Shown piece after piece: positions 37,554 to 46,973 of a stretch of 64,000 nt of DNA. This stretch comes from Vallitalea pronyensis (GTDB lineage Bacteria > Bacillota > Clostridia > Lachnospirales > Vallitaleaceae). A model generated the notes under the pieces. That model worked only from the letters and a program-made list of their open reading frames with translations, made no database searches and was not told the DNA's origin. The DNA is taken from assembly GCF_018141445.1 (NCBI RefSeq), contig NZ_CP058649.1, forward strand, positions 3,739,001 to 3,803,000, read 5' to 3'. The stretch's first letter is position 1; the number at the start of each line of letters is the position of its first letter. The position numbers and the translations under genes were made by a program.

Positions 37554-39344
37554 CTATAGTTCTATCCTATCAATTCGAAGCCCTAATTCATCCAACTGCT
37601 TCTCCTCAACCTCACCTGGTGCATCTGTCATCGGACATGACGCATCTTTCACTTTAGGGAATGCAATCACGTCTCTAATGCTCTCTGAACCTGTCATCAA
37701 CATCACAATCCGATCAAGACCATAAGCCAAACCACCATGAGGCGGTACACCATACTTGAATGCATTTAACATGAATCCAAAACGCTCATAAGCATCTTCC
37801 TTACTAAACCCAAGAGCAGCAAACATCTTTTCTTGAATATCCCGTTGATGAATCCTAATACTGCCTCCACCAAGCTCACAGCCATTAAGCACGATATCAT
37901 AAGCAATAGCTCTTACACGACCTGGATCTGACTCAAGATATTGTAAATCTTCCTCCATAGGCATGGTAAAGGGATGGTGCATAGCTGTAAAACGGTGTTG
38001 ATCTTCATTCCACTCAAGTAAGGGGAACTCTGTTACCCATACGAACTTATATACTTTATTATCTAAAAGATTAAGACGATTAGCTATTTCAAGTCTCAAG
38101 TTACCAAGTGTACTATAAACCACACTGTTCTTATCCGCACAGAATAATAATAAATCACCTGGCTTTCCATTCAACGCTTTCACAATACCTGCTAACTCTT
38201 CTTCCGTAAAGAATTTAGCTATAGATGACTTGTAGGTACCATCTTCATTAATCACAATGTAAGCCAATCCTTTAGCACCAAACGTCTTGGATAAGTCCGT
38301 TAATGCATCAATCTGTCTTCTAGGCAAGTTACCTAGACCTTCAGCATTAATTCCTCGAACACTTCCACCACTTTCAATAGCTCCTGAGAATACTTTAAAG
38401 CCACAATCTTTTACAAGCTCTGAAATATCCACTAATTCAATACCAAAACGCAAATCAGGTTTATCGGAACCAAACCGATTCATTGCTTCTTTGTATGTTA
38501 AGCGTTGAATAGGTAATTCAATGTCCACATCCAACGTATCCTTGAATAACTTGTGAAGCAACCGCTCGTTAACATCGATTACTTTCTCTTCATCCACAAA
38601 GGATAACTCCAAGTCAATTTGAGTAAACTCTGGCTGTCTGTCGGCACGTAAATCTTCATCACGGAAACATTTTACAATTTGGAAATACCGATCGTAGCCT
38701 GATAACATTAACAATTGCTTGAATATCTGTGGTGATTGAGGTAATGCATAGAAGTTACCTTGATGTATACGACTAGGTACGAGATAATCTCTTGCACCTT
38801 CCGGTGTACTCTTCGTCAGCATAGGGGTTTCAATCTCAAGAAATCCCTCGTCACTTAAGAAGTCCCTTGTTGCTTTTGCTACGTGGTGTCTCATGACCAT
38901 TTTACGCTGTAAATCTGGTCTTCTAAGGTCTAAGTAACGATACTTAAGCCTTAGATCCTCTTTAACATTACTGTCTTCCTCAATATGGAATGGTGGTGTC
39001 TCAGCCTCGGATAAGATTCTTAATGAAACTGCACTGATTTCAATGTCACCAGACTTTATGCTTTCATTAACTGCACCTTCACGTTTTTGAACGGTACCTT
39101 CCACAGCTATCACATATTCATTACGAATGGTTTCCGCTTTCTTAAAACCTTCTTCTCCAATATTGCTGGCATCAAATACTATTTGCATAATGCCTGATAT
39201 ATCTCTTAGATCAACAAAGATTAATTTTCCTAAATCTCTTCTTTTTTGTACCCATCCCATAACCGTTACTTTTTCACCGATATTCTTAGCGCTTACCTCC
39301 GTACATTTATGAGAACGTATTAAACCTTGCATTGATTCGCTCAT
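37554..39344 (-). CDS. aspS: Aspartyl-tRNA synthetase
   Basis: The 596-residue bacterial-type enzyme has an N-terminal OB-fold anticodon domain, class II motif 2 ([16 protein letters not shown]), the bacterial GAD insertion domain around residues 280-420, and motif 3 ([15 protein letters not shown]). It charges tRNA-Asp. It follows hisS by about 100 bases and shares its T-box leader, whose specifier codon is an Asp codon. Confidence 0.97.
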   Translation of the reverse strand: MSESMQGLIRSHKCTEVSAKNIGEKVTVMGWVQKRRDLGKLIFVDLRDISGIMQIVFDASNIGEEGFKKAETIRNEYVIAVEGTVQKREGAVNESIKSGDIEISAVSLRILSEAETPPFHIEEDSNVKEDLRLKYRYLDLRRPDLQRKMVMRHHVAKATRDFLSDEGFLEIETPMLTKSTPEGARDYLVPSRIHQGNFYALPQSPQIFKQLLMLSGYDRYFQIVKCFRDEDLRADRQPEFTQIDLELSFVDEEKVIDVNERLLHKLFKDTLDVDIELPIQRLTYKEAMNRFGSDKPDLRFGIELVDISELVKDCGFKVFSGAIESGGSVRGINAEGLGNLPRRQIDALTDLSKTFGAKGLAYIVINEDGTYKSSIAKFFTEEELAGIVKALNGKPGDLLLFCADKNSVVYSTLGNLRLEIANRLNLLDNKVYKFVWVTEFPLLEWNEDQHRFTAMHHPFTMPMEEDLQYLESDPGRVRAIAYDIVLNGCELGGGSIRIHQRDIQEKMFAALGFSKEDAYERFGFMLNAFKYGVPPHGGLAYGLDRIVMLMTGSESIRDVIAFPKVKDASCPMTDAPGEVEEKQLDELGLRIDRIEL

Positions 39345-39446
39345 GATATGACCTCCTTTTGTCTTTTCTATTTTTATTTTAATTTAATCTATGATATAGA
39401 TTAGTTACACCATTTCATTCCTATAAGTCATGCCAGTATAGACCTT

Positions 39447-40724
39447 CTATTGCTCACAAACTTGTTCTTTCATAAATACAACCAGTTGATCAATCTGTAC
39501 CTCTGTCACATCACCATCTTCCATGTTTTTCACTCGCACGTTATTCTCAGCAATTTCATTATCACCAATAATGACAGAATACTTGGAACCTATTTTGTTT
39601 GCATATTTCATTTGTGCCTTTACACTTCGGCTCATCAAGTCGGTTTCAGCAGATATGCCATGCTCTCTTAAATCATTCACAAGTGCAAAGGTTGTTTTCA
39701 TAGCATCATCACCCATAGCACCTAAGTAAATATCCCGGCTAGGTTCAAATGCCATAGGACCATTAACAGCTTCCATGGTCATGATTAGCCGTTCAATACC
39801 TGCTCCAAATCCAACGGCTGGTGTTGGCTTACCACCGCATTCTTCAATGAGTTTATCATATCTTCCACCACCACATACCGTACCTTGAGCACCAATATCC
39901 GTAGAAATAAACTCAAATACGGTCCGGGTATAATAATCAAGTCCTCTTACAATCCAAGGGTCTACCACATAGTCAATACCCATGGCATCCAGAAGCTGTA
40001 ATAAACTTTCAAAGTGTTCTTTACATGCATCATCTAATTGATCTTTTGCTAATGGTGCATCTTGTAACACTTTTTTACAATCTGGATTCTTACAATCTAG
40101 AATACGTAATGGATTTTTTTCATAACGCTCAAGACATGTTGGACATAGTGTGTTCATGTGCTTGTCTAAAAAAGTTTTTAATGTAACGTTGTATTTTTTT
40201 CTACACTCTGGCCCACCTAGACTATTGATATGAAGTTGAACATTATTGATGCCAAGTCGCTTAAGCATATTAGCACCTAAGGCAATAACCTCTGCATCTG
40301 CCGAAGGATGCTCTGACCCAAATAATTCTACCCCAAATTGGTGGAACTGGCGATAACGCCCTGCTTGTGGTCTTTCATAACGAAAAGCTGGCGTAATATA
40401 AAATAATTTAGTAGGTTGAGCATCACCGTACATTTTGTTTTCCAAATATGCCCGCACAACACCTGCTGTCCCTTCTGGTTTGAGGGTAATGTTGCGATCA
40501 CCTTTATCTGTAAAACTGTACATTTCCTTTTGAACAATATCCGTTGTTTCACCTACACCTCGTTGAAATAACTCCGTATGCTCAAAAACAGGTGTCCTAA
40601 TTTCATGAAATCCAAAATTTCTACATATATCATTCACGGTTTGTTCAAGATATTTCCAAGTACTTAGATAATTACCATAGATATCTTTTGTACCTCTTGG
40701 CGCCTTCGTTAACATTGCATTCAC
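39447..40724 (-). CDS. hisS: Histidyl-tRNA synthetase
   Basis: The 425-residue class II enzyme has HisRS motifs (YRQFHQFGVELFG, GLDYYTRTVFEF, GGGRYDKLIEECGG) and a C-terminal anticodon domain. It charges tRNA-His and heads the hisS-aspS operon. A four-cysteine cluster around residues 166-186 (CPTC and CKNPDC) looks like a small zinc knuckle seen in many clostridial HisRS. Expression is governed by the T-box just upstream. Confidence 0.97.
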   Translation of the reverse strand: MNAMLTKAPRGTKDIYGNYLSTWKYLEQTVNDICRNFGFHEIRTPVFEHTELFQRGVGETTDIVQKEMYSFTDKGDRNITLKPEGTAGVVRAYLENKMYGDAQPTKLFYITPAFRYERPQAGRYRQFHQFGVELFGSEHPSADAEVIALGANMLKRLGINNVQLHINSLGGPECRKKYNVTLKTFLDKHMNTLCPTCLERYEKNPLRILDCKNPDCKKVLQDAPLAKDQLDDACKEHFESLLQLLDAMGIDYVVDPWIVRGLDYYTRTVFEFISTDIGAQGTVCGGGRYDKLIEECGGKPTPAVGFGAGIERLIMTMEAVNGPMAFEPSRDIYLGAMGDDAMKTTFALVNDLREHGISAETDLMSRSVKAQMKYANKIGSKYSVIIGDNEIAENNVRVKNMEDGDVTEVQIDQLVVFMKEQVCEQ

Positions 40725-40747
40725 TCCTTATTTTTTATCCAGAAATC

Positions 40748-41047
40748 AAAAAATCTCGTCCCTGACTAATAAGTCAGGGACGAGATGTATAGACGTACAT
40801 ACCGCGGTACCACCCTAATAGAAACATAAGTTTCCGCTCTAATCATGTAACGGTGATGAACCGGATTCATTTACTTGTTGTGCCTTTCAACGAACCACTC
40901 AGAGGTGTCTTTCCATACTGTCCTAATGAGAAACTTTCCAGCTAACAGTTACTTGATTCATCAAGTAACCCACATTTCTCTCTCTGTATCAGGTAGTCAC
41001 CATGTACTTTTCCTCTTCTTCGCATTAATCTTTTTTCTAGAATGTTT
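40748..41047 (-). ncRNA. T-box riboswitch of hisS-aspS, Asp specifier
   Basis: A leader of about 300 nucleotides. The T-box AGGGTGGTACCGCGG (40801-40816 reversed) is followed by a strong terminator (40748-40786, CTCGTCCCTGAC stem, then T-run). Stem I has the 5' AGAGG element, an AGAGAGA GA-motif, and the 3' line GGAAAGACACCTCTGAG, placing the specifier at GAC (40907-40909), an Asp codon. Uncharged tRNA-Asp should therefore switch on both synthetase genes. Boundaries are approximate. Confidence 0.92.
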
Positions 41048-41053
41048 TCTTAC

Positions 41054-41082
41054 AGTTTATGCGTTTATTAGACTTTTGTCAA
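41054..41082 (-). promoter_or_regulatory. Promoter of hisS-aspS
   Basis: -35 TTGACA (41077-41082) and -10 TAAACT (41054-41059) with a 17-base spacer on the minus strand, just ahead of the T-box. Confidence 0.75.
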
Positions 41083-41189
41083 GTACTTTTTAAAAACTAT
41101 GGATGGGTACGTCATGAAAATCTACTATAACGCAATTAGGCGTCTTTGTTTTTAGAGGCATAGGGTATTAGGAGTGCATAGGGCATTTT

Positions 41190-41386
41190 TCCGTAAATGT
41201 GATAGCTTTAATCTTTCTCTATGGGTAGTGGCTTTGGTAAGATGTTCTAGGTGTTACTTTTCCTTTCTCTTAATCGTCCTGATTAAATGAAAGGCGTTCA
41301 CCGTCCATGGTTCACTTGTCGTAACACCTAGAACACCTTACCTCCTGCTTTCCGTTAAAGATTAAAGCTATCACATTTACTAGGCT
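41190..41386 (-). repeat. Foldback element E2 (197 bases, inverted orientation)
   Basis: A perfect 24-bp inverted repeat (41193-41216 with 41357-41380) plus an inner 20-bp arm with one mismatch (41238-41257 with 41321-41340). On the minus strand the ends read AGCCTAGTA...TACGGA, identical in form to E1 and E3. Internal TTCCGTTAAA at about 41350-41359. No coding potential. Confidence 0.8.
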
Positions 41387-41528
41387 TGTAGCTAATACTA
41401 GCTTTTTATTCTTTACTTTCATCCTTAAAATAACTTGCTCCAAATACTTCTCATCTGCCATTGCTCTTTAGTATTATCTGTTTAATGATACTTTACTAAT
41501 AACCTTACTCACCACTAGCCCTAGTATT
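41387..41528. other. Spacer between two foldback elements
   Basis: About 140 AT-rich bases separate E2 and E3. No gene or clear signal seen. The whole 1.1-kb gap 40725-41837 holds only the hisS leader, its promoter, E2 and E3. Confidence 0.5.
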
Positions 41529-41742
41529 AGCCTAGTAGATAGGGGATAGGTGGCTGTAAGTTGTGATTTTTAAAAGAGTCTTAGCAAAGCTTAGTAAGTG
41601 AAAGAAGTATTTCCGTTAAATAGCTTATTTGTCTGACCGTAGGGAGTTATAAGCTTTAGGAAATACTTCTGAAACGAACTCTAGCTTTTCTTAGACTCTT
41701 TTAACCTGAACAACTTACAGCCACCTATCCCCTATCTACGGA
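41529..41742 (+). repeat. Foldback element E3 (214 bases, caps AGCCTAGTA...TACGGA)
   Basis: A perfect 27-bp inverted repeat (41537-41563 with 41711-41737) with nested stems such as AAAGAGTCTTAG near both ends of the inner region and AGTATTTCC with GGAAATACT. Same terminal caps and size as E1, different arms. It lies about 95 bases past the trpA stop and may also influence the end of the trp transcript. Confidence 0.8.
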
Positions 41743-41837
41743 CGTCTTGAACATATCTTATTATTTTACCTCACAAAAAAATATTCTTCACGCCATTCCC
41801 TAACTAGACAAAAATACAACTATAAATTTAATACGAT

Positions 41838-42614
41838 TTACGCCCCTTCACTAAGTTCCTTAATATAACTTTCCAAAGCAACCGTATCCCCATCCGTCTC
41901 TTGTATCTTCCTTATAATCGCAGAACCAACAATGACACCATCTACCTCATTTTCTAATTGCTCAACATCTTCTCTCTTTGATATACCAAACCCCACAGCC
42001 ACTGGTATATCCGAAAGCTCCTTTACACTCCTAAGATAAGGTATAATATCCCCATAGAAATTAGATCGACCTCCTGTTACACCTAATGAAGACACACAAT
42101 AAACAAACCCACTACATCCTTCTATCACCTTTTTTATTCTATCTTTTGACGTGGGTGCAATTAAAGGTATAAAATCTATCCCATACCTTTCTAGCAAATC
42201 CAATAACACATCTCTTTCCTCATAAGGCAAATCAGGTACAATAATACCGTCTATCCCCACTTCATCACAACATTTAACAAACTTCTCTAAACCATAGATA
42301 AGAATCGTATTATAATAAACCATGTACACAAGCGGTACATTCGTATTGCTCCTTATACGCCTTGTGGTATTCAATATCTTATCCACTGTCACACCTGCTT
42401 GAAGTGCCCGTTGACCTGCTTCCTGTATCGTAGGTCCATCTGCTAAAGGGTCCGAAAAAGGTATACCTAATTCTATAATGTCTGCACCACCTTTTTCCAG
42501 TGCATAGACAAAGGACTCTGTCTTATTTAAATCCGGGTCACCAGCTGTTAAATAACCGATAAAAGCTTTTTTCTCCTTCACTTTCAATGCCTCAAATGTA
42601 TCTTTAATACGCAT
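41838..42614 (-). CDS. trpA: Tryptophan synthase alpha chain
   Basis: The 258-residue TIM barrel has the TrpA motif ELGIPFSDPLADGPTIQ, whose Asp is catalytic, and the catalytic Glu of the GYLTAGDPDL strand region is replaced by the usual alignment partner; GFGISKRED binds phosphate. It cleaves indole-glycerol phosphate to indole, passed to TrpB. It is the last gene of the trp operon. No classical terminator directly follows. Confidence 0.96.
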   Translation of the reverse strand: MRIKDTFEALKVKEKKAFIGYLTAGDPDLNKTESFVYALEKGGADIIELGIPFSDPLADGPTIQEAGQRALQAGVTVDKILNTTRRIRSNTNVPLVYMVYYNTILIYGLEKFVKCCDEVGIDGIIVPDLPYEERDVLLDLLERYGIDFIPLIAPTSKDRIKKVIEGCSGFVYCVSSLGVTGGRSNFYGDIIPYLRSVKELSDIPVAVGFGISKREDVEQLENEVDGVIVGSAIIRKIQETDGDTVALESYIKELSEGA

Positions 42615-42680
42615 ATAATCACTCCATTCTTAATCAATTACGAATGTTAATCATTGTTAATTCACAAACAAAAGCCACTG

Positions 42681-43856
42681 TTAACCAATAATATCTAATA
42701 CCGTCTGAACATCTTTATCACCTCTACCCGATACATTGATAACCACAATTTTATCTTTGCTAAGCTGAGGGATTATTTTAAGGGCATACCCTATAGCATG
42801 AGCACTTTCTAAAGCTGGTATTATGCCTTCCTTTTTGGATAATAATTGAAATGCATCTAGGGCTTCTTTATCGGATATGGCTTCATAGGTTGCTCTTCCT
42901 AAAGAGTGTAGATAAGCATGTTCTGGACCTGTACCAGGATAATCAAGACCTGCCGATACAGAATGGGCTGGTTTGATATTGCCATCATCATCAGCAAGTA
43001 AATAAGTCTTCATACCGTGAAGGACACCTATTTTGCCTTTTGCCCCTTCGGATAATACAGCTGCATGTTTGCCTGTAGCAATACCTTCACCAGCTGCTTC
43101 AACACCTACCAATGCTACCTCTGTATCATCAATAAAGGGATAAAACATACCTGCCGAATTGCTGCCACCGCCAATACATGCAATGACCATATCAGGCAGC
43201 CTGTTTTCTTTTTCCAGAATTTGCTGTTTTGTCTCATCACCAATAACCCTTTGAAAATCCCGAACCATGGTTGGGTAAGGATGAGGACCTACAACTGAAC
43301 CAATAACATAAAACGTATCATCTACATGTTTTACCCACTCCCGAATAGCTTCATTGGTTGCATCTTTCAACGTTTTTGTACCTGATGTGACAGGTTGTAC
43401 GTCAGCTCCCAATAACCGCATTTTGAATACGTTCAAGGCTTGTCTGCGAATATCCTCTTCACCCATAAAAACTGTACATGCCATACCAAAAAGAGCGGCA
43501 CCAGTAGCTGTTGCCACACCGTGTTGTCCAGCGCCTGTCTCTGCAATAATTTTCTTTTTACCCATACGTTTAGCCAGTAACAGTTGACCAATAACGTTAT
43601 TAATTTTATGGGCTCCCGTATGATTAAGGTCTTCTCGTTTAAGGTATACTTTAGCACCACCTAAATATGCCGTAAGGGACTGAGCGTAATATAAAGGTGA
43701 CTGTCTGCCTACGTATTCTTTTAAATAATAATTGAATTCCTTAAGAAATTCTGCATCATGCCTATATTTTTTATACATTGCTTCCAGTTCAATTAAAGGA
43801 TTCATTAATGTCTCTGGGACATATTGTCCTCCATATTCTCCAAATTTTCGATTCAT
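42681..43856 (-). CDS. trpB: Tryptophan synthase beta chain
   Basis: The 391-residue PLP enzyme carries the lysine motif [11 protein letters not shown], the [10 protein letters not shown] phosphate loop and a GKIGVLHG segment. It joins indole and serine into tryptophan. Its ATG overlaps the trpF stop by four bases. Length and motifs are those of TrpB1-type enzymes that work with TrpA. Confidence 0.97.
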   Translation of the reverse strand: MNRKFGEYGGQYVPETLMNPLIELEAMYKKYRHDAEFLKEFNYYLKEYVGRQSPLYYAQSLTAYLGGAKVYLKREDLNHTGAHKINNVIGQLLLAKRMGKKKIIAETGAGQHGVATATGAALFGMACTVFMGEEDIRRQALNVFKMRLLGADVQPVTSGTKTLKDATNEAIREWVKHVDDTFYVIGSVVGPHPYPTMVRDFQRVIGDETKQQILEKENRLPDMVIACIGGGSNSAGMFYPFIDDTEVALVGVEAAGEGIATGKHAAVLSEGAKGKIGVLHGMKTYLLADDDGNIKPAHSVSAGLDYPGTGPEHAYLHSLGRATYEAISDKEALDAFQLLSKKEGIIPALESAHAIGYALKIIPQLSKDKIVVINVSGRGDKDVQTVLDIIG

Positions 43857-44494
43857 GATCTTTCCTCCTTGCCCATATCATAAGCATCAATTGCATGAAA
43901 TAAGGCTCTTATTTTTTGCTCATCCTTGATCAAGTTTGTCTCAACACCTGAATTAACATCCAGCACATGAGGTTTTACTGCTTTTATGGCCGATGTAATA
44001 TTATCTGGATTAAGCCCTCCTGCCAGTATAACAAAATGTTGTTTAGCCAAATCCTTTACCAAATCCCATCTAAACGTCTTACCTGTACCACCACTAACAC
44101 CTTTTTGATAGGTATCCAATAAGATACCGTCAATATGTTGATATGCCCCTATTTGCTGAAGGCTTGATGCATCTTTTACACCGATACTTTTCCACTTAGG
44201 AACCTTCATTTGGCTACAATAAACATCATCTTCATGACCATGCAACTGTACAATATCTAATCTGCATGAATCTGCTATTTGATCAATTTTCTGAGGAGCT
44301 TCATCCACAAAAACACCTACAACTTTGATGTCTGATCTTACCAGCTTCCTTAGCATCATAGCCTGATTAAGAGTCACTTGGCGTTTGCTCTTAGCAAAAA
44401 TAAAGCCTATGTAGTCAATTGGATAGTTGTTAAGCATCATGACCTCTTCTTTTGTTTTAATACCGCATATTTTAATCTTAGGTCTCATATGCAT
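43853..44494 (-). CDS. trpF: Phosphoribosylanthranilate isomerase
   Basis: The 213-residue barrel has the catalytic cysteine in KICGIK and the phosphate-binding LAGGLNPDN region. It isomerises phosphoribosylanthranilate. AAAGGAG lies 8 bases before the ATG at 44494, inside the end of trpC, so the two genes overlap by 17 bases. Confidence 0.95.
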   Translation of the reverse strand: MHMRPKIKICGIKTKEEVMMLNNYPIDYIGFIFAKSKRQVTLNQAMMLRKLVRSDIKVVGVFVDEAPQKIDQIADSCRLDIVQLHGHEDDVYCSQMKVPKWKSIGVKDASSLQQIGAYQHIDGILLDTYQKGVSGGTGKTFRWDLVKDLAKQHFVILAGGLNPDNITSAIKAVKPHVLDVNSGVETNLIKDEQKIRALFHAIDAYDMGKEERS

Positions 44495-45269
44495 CTCTTA
44501 ACTCCTTTGCTTTTGCACCTATATCTTTGCAACGCATGAAACTCTCCCCTACAAGAATCCCATGGATAGGGCACCCCCGCAATCTTTCTATCTCCTCGGC
44601 CCCTCTTATACCGCTTTCACTGATTACCAAGCAATGATCGGGTATATAAGATCGAAGACGACATGTTGTCTGAACATCCACTGTAAATCTGGTTAAATCC
44701 CTATTGTTCACACCAATAATATTGGCTCTGGCATCTACAGCCCTTTTGATTTCGTCCTGGTTATGGACTTCCACTAAGACATCCAACCCTAAATTTTTTG
44801 ATAATTGAATGAAATCTTTCAACTGCTTATCCTCTAGAATAGCAACAATGAGTAAAACACAGCTTGCACCTAAACATTTGGCTTGATAAATCTGCAAATC
44901 ATCCACGATAAAATCTTTACATAAGGTTGGTATAGTTACCCGCTGACTCACATCCCTTAGATACGCATCATGTCCTTGAAAATAGTCTTCTTCTGTCAAT
45001 ACAGAAAGTGCATCAACCACATCTTTATAGCTATCAGCCAACGCCATAGGGTTAAATGCTTCTCGAATTAAGCCTTTAGAAGGTGACGCTTTCTTTATTT
45101 CACCAATAATGGATAAACCTTCTTTTGCCATAGCATCATAAAATGATGGGGGCTTCGGCACGGATGTTATTTTTTTAAGAAAATCTTGTAAACTGTTTTC
45201 TGTATATTTTTCTTTTAGGCGCTTTTCTTTTTGTCGAATAATCGCCTCTAAATACAATTTCTTTTCCAA
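44478..45269 (-). CDS. trpC: Indole-3-glycerol phosphate synthase
   Basis: The 263-residue TIM barrel has IIGEIKKASPSKG (catalytic Lys), LCKDFIV and VISESGI motifs of TrpC. It closes the indole ring. Overlaps the following trpF. Confidence 0.96.
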   Translation of the reverse strand: MEKKLYLEAIIRQKEKRLKEKYTENSLQDFLKKITSVPKPPSFYDAMAKEGLSIIGEIKKASPSKGLIREAFNPMALADSYKDVVDALSVLTEEDYFQGHDAYLRDVSQRVTIPTLCKDFIVDDLQIYQAKCLGASCVLLIVAILEDKQLKDFIQLSKNLGLDVLVEVHNQDEIKRAVDARANIIGVNNRDLTRFTVDVQTTCRLRSYIPDHCLVISESGIRGAEEIERLRGCPIHGILVGESFMRCKDIGAKAKELRDAYET

Positions 45270-45317
45270 TAGCCTACACTTCCTTCCACATGATAAACTG
45301 CTCCAATACCCCTACCA

Positions 45318-46352
45318 TCACACAGTCTTCTTAAATTGTTGGGTGTACTCAATAAATGCATGTAACTTATGAAGGGCTAATTGATTATCCAATATATATT
45401 CTGCCTGTTGAATGCCTTCTTCTATGGTTTTTGCATGTCTGCTAATATAAAGAGCAGCACCTGCGTTAAGGGCTAATATATCACGTTTACTACCTTTCGC
45501 ACCACTGAATAGCTCCTTAATGATTGAGGCATTCATGTTGGCATCTCCACCTTGAATATCTTCCATCTTAGCCCTATGTAAACCATATTGCTCTGGGTTC
45601 ACACAGTAGGTATTAATCTCATGCCCATCTAACTCCGATACAATGCTGTCTGAGGTAATACTTAGTTCATCCAGTCCATCTTTCCCATGAACCACTAATG
45701 CTCTTTTTGTCCCCAACTCTCTTAGTACAAGGGCCATCTTTTCAGTGAGTTGCTCATCAAATACACCAATTACCTGTCCGCTGACTTGTGCAGGATTCAC
45801 CAAAGGTCCCAGCATGTTGAACATTGTCCGAAATCCCAACGCCTTACGCACTTTACCTACGTGACGCATGGCACCATGATATGCTGGTGCAAAGACAAAA
45901 CATATACCAATATCCTTAACCATGGCTTCTGCTTGATCAGGTGTCACTTGAATGTTGGCACCAAGGGCTTCTAGTACATCCGCACTACCACATTTACTGG
46001 ATACGGACCGATTACCATGTTTCACAACAGGTACACCTGCAGCTGCTGCAACAAATGCTACTGCTGTTGAAATATTATAGGTACCACCCCCATCGCCACC
46101 AGTCCCACAGGTATCAATGGCATGTAAGCCATTAAGTTCAATATGAATGGCTTTATCCCTTAATACCTGAGCTCCTGCTGCGATTTCCTCTACGGTTTCT
46201 CCCTTCATGGACATGGCTGTCAAAAAACTAGCCACCTGTATATCACTTGCCTGACCTTCCATCATCTGTTCCATAGCAGCTGTCATATCACTTCGTGACA
46301 GGTTAACCCCGTGCCTTATTTGATGGATATACTTCTCTAACATGCTTATCAA
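45318..46352 (-). CDS. trpD: Anthranilate phosphoribosyltransferase
   Basis: The 344-residue enzyme has the glycine-rich DTCGTGGDGGGT phosphoribosyl-diphosphate loop and KHGNRSVSSKCGSAD. It transfers the ribosyl group to anthranilate. It starts six bases past the trpG stop. Confidence 0.97.
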   Translation of the reverse strand: MISMLEKYIHQIRHGVNLSRSDMTAAMEQMMEGQASDIQVASFLTAMSMKGETVEEIAAGAQVLRDKAIHIELNGLHAIDTCGTGGDGGGTYNISTAVAFVAAAAGVPVVKHGNRSVSSKCGSADVLEALGANIQVTPDQAEAMVKDIGICFVFAPAYHGAMRHVGKVRKALGFRTMFNMLGPLVNPAQVSGQVIGVFDEQLTEKMALVLRELGTKRALVVHGKDGLDELSITSDSIVSELDGHEINTYCVNPEQYGLHRAKMEDIQGGDANMNASIIKELFSGAKGSKRDILALNAGAALYISRHAKTIEEGIQQAEYILDNQLALHKLHAFIEYTQQFKKTV

Positions 46353-46357
46353 CTCCT

Positions 46358-46945
46358 TTAACTGATTAATAATTGATTTTGTTTAGCACCGATAAAGTTT
46401 TCAATCATTTTCTTACCTGACTCTGTTAAAACAGATTCAGGGTGAAACTGTAAGCCCACTATTTGAAAATCCTGATGTTTTATAGCCATGACTTCCCCAT
46501 CGTCAGTCCTTGCCATAATCTCAAAACAACTTGGTAAAGACTTAAAATCAACGGCTAAAGAATGGTATCTGGCTATTTTCAAAGGGTTATCCAAACCATA
46601 AAAAATACCCTCTCCACTATGATGAATGATGCTGCTCTTACCATGAAAAATAGTCTTTGCATGGACGACTTTACCACCAAATACCTGACCAATACATTGA
46701 TGACCGAGACACACACCCAATATGGGAATCTTGCCTGCTGCTACTTGGATTAATGACATGCATATGCCCGCATCATCAGGTCTTCCTGGCCCTGGCGATA
46801 TGACAATATGATCTGGCTTCATGTTCATCACCTCTTGTACCGATATTTTATCGTTGCGGTAAACACGAATATCCTCTTCAAACTCGCCTAAATATTGATA
46901 TAAATTATACGTAAATGAATCATAATTATCGATTAATACAATCAT
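46358..46945 (-). CDS. trpG: Anthranilate synthase glutamine amidotransferase component
   Basis: The 195-residue class I amidotransferase has the nucleophile in GVCLGHQCIG and the His-Glu pair in QFHPESVLT. It supplies ammonia to TrpE. In some bacteria the same subunit serves p-aminobenzoate synthesis (PabA). Here the operon favours TrpG. Confidence 0.95.
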   Translation of the reverse strand: MIVLIDNYDSFTYNLYQYLGEFEEDIRVYRNDKISVQEVMNMKPDHIVISPGPGRPDDAGICMSLIQVAAGKIPILGVCLGHQCIGQVFGGKVVHAKTIFHGKSSIIHHSGEGIFYGLDNPLKIARYHSLAVDFKSLPSCFEIMARTDDGEVMAIKHQDFQIVGLQFHPESVLTESGKKMIENFIGAKQNQLLIS

Positions 46946-46973
46946 GACTAACCTCCTTTTGGTCGGTAACTAC

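Noticed and set aside
37271..41742. Foldback elements as integron attC sites
   Set aside because: There is a GTTAAA-like box, but the paired inverse core (RYYYAAC) is not at the matching ends, no integrase or cassette genes are seen, and the arms are much longer than in attC.
37271..41742. Foldback elements as hammerhead or other known self-cleaving ribozymes
   Set aside because: I could not find the CUGANGA and GAAA core set in any element.
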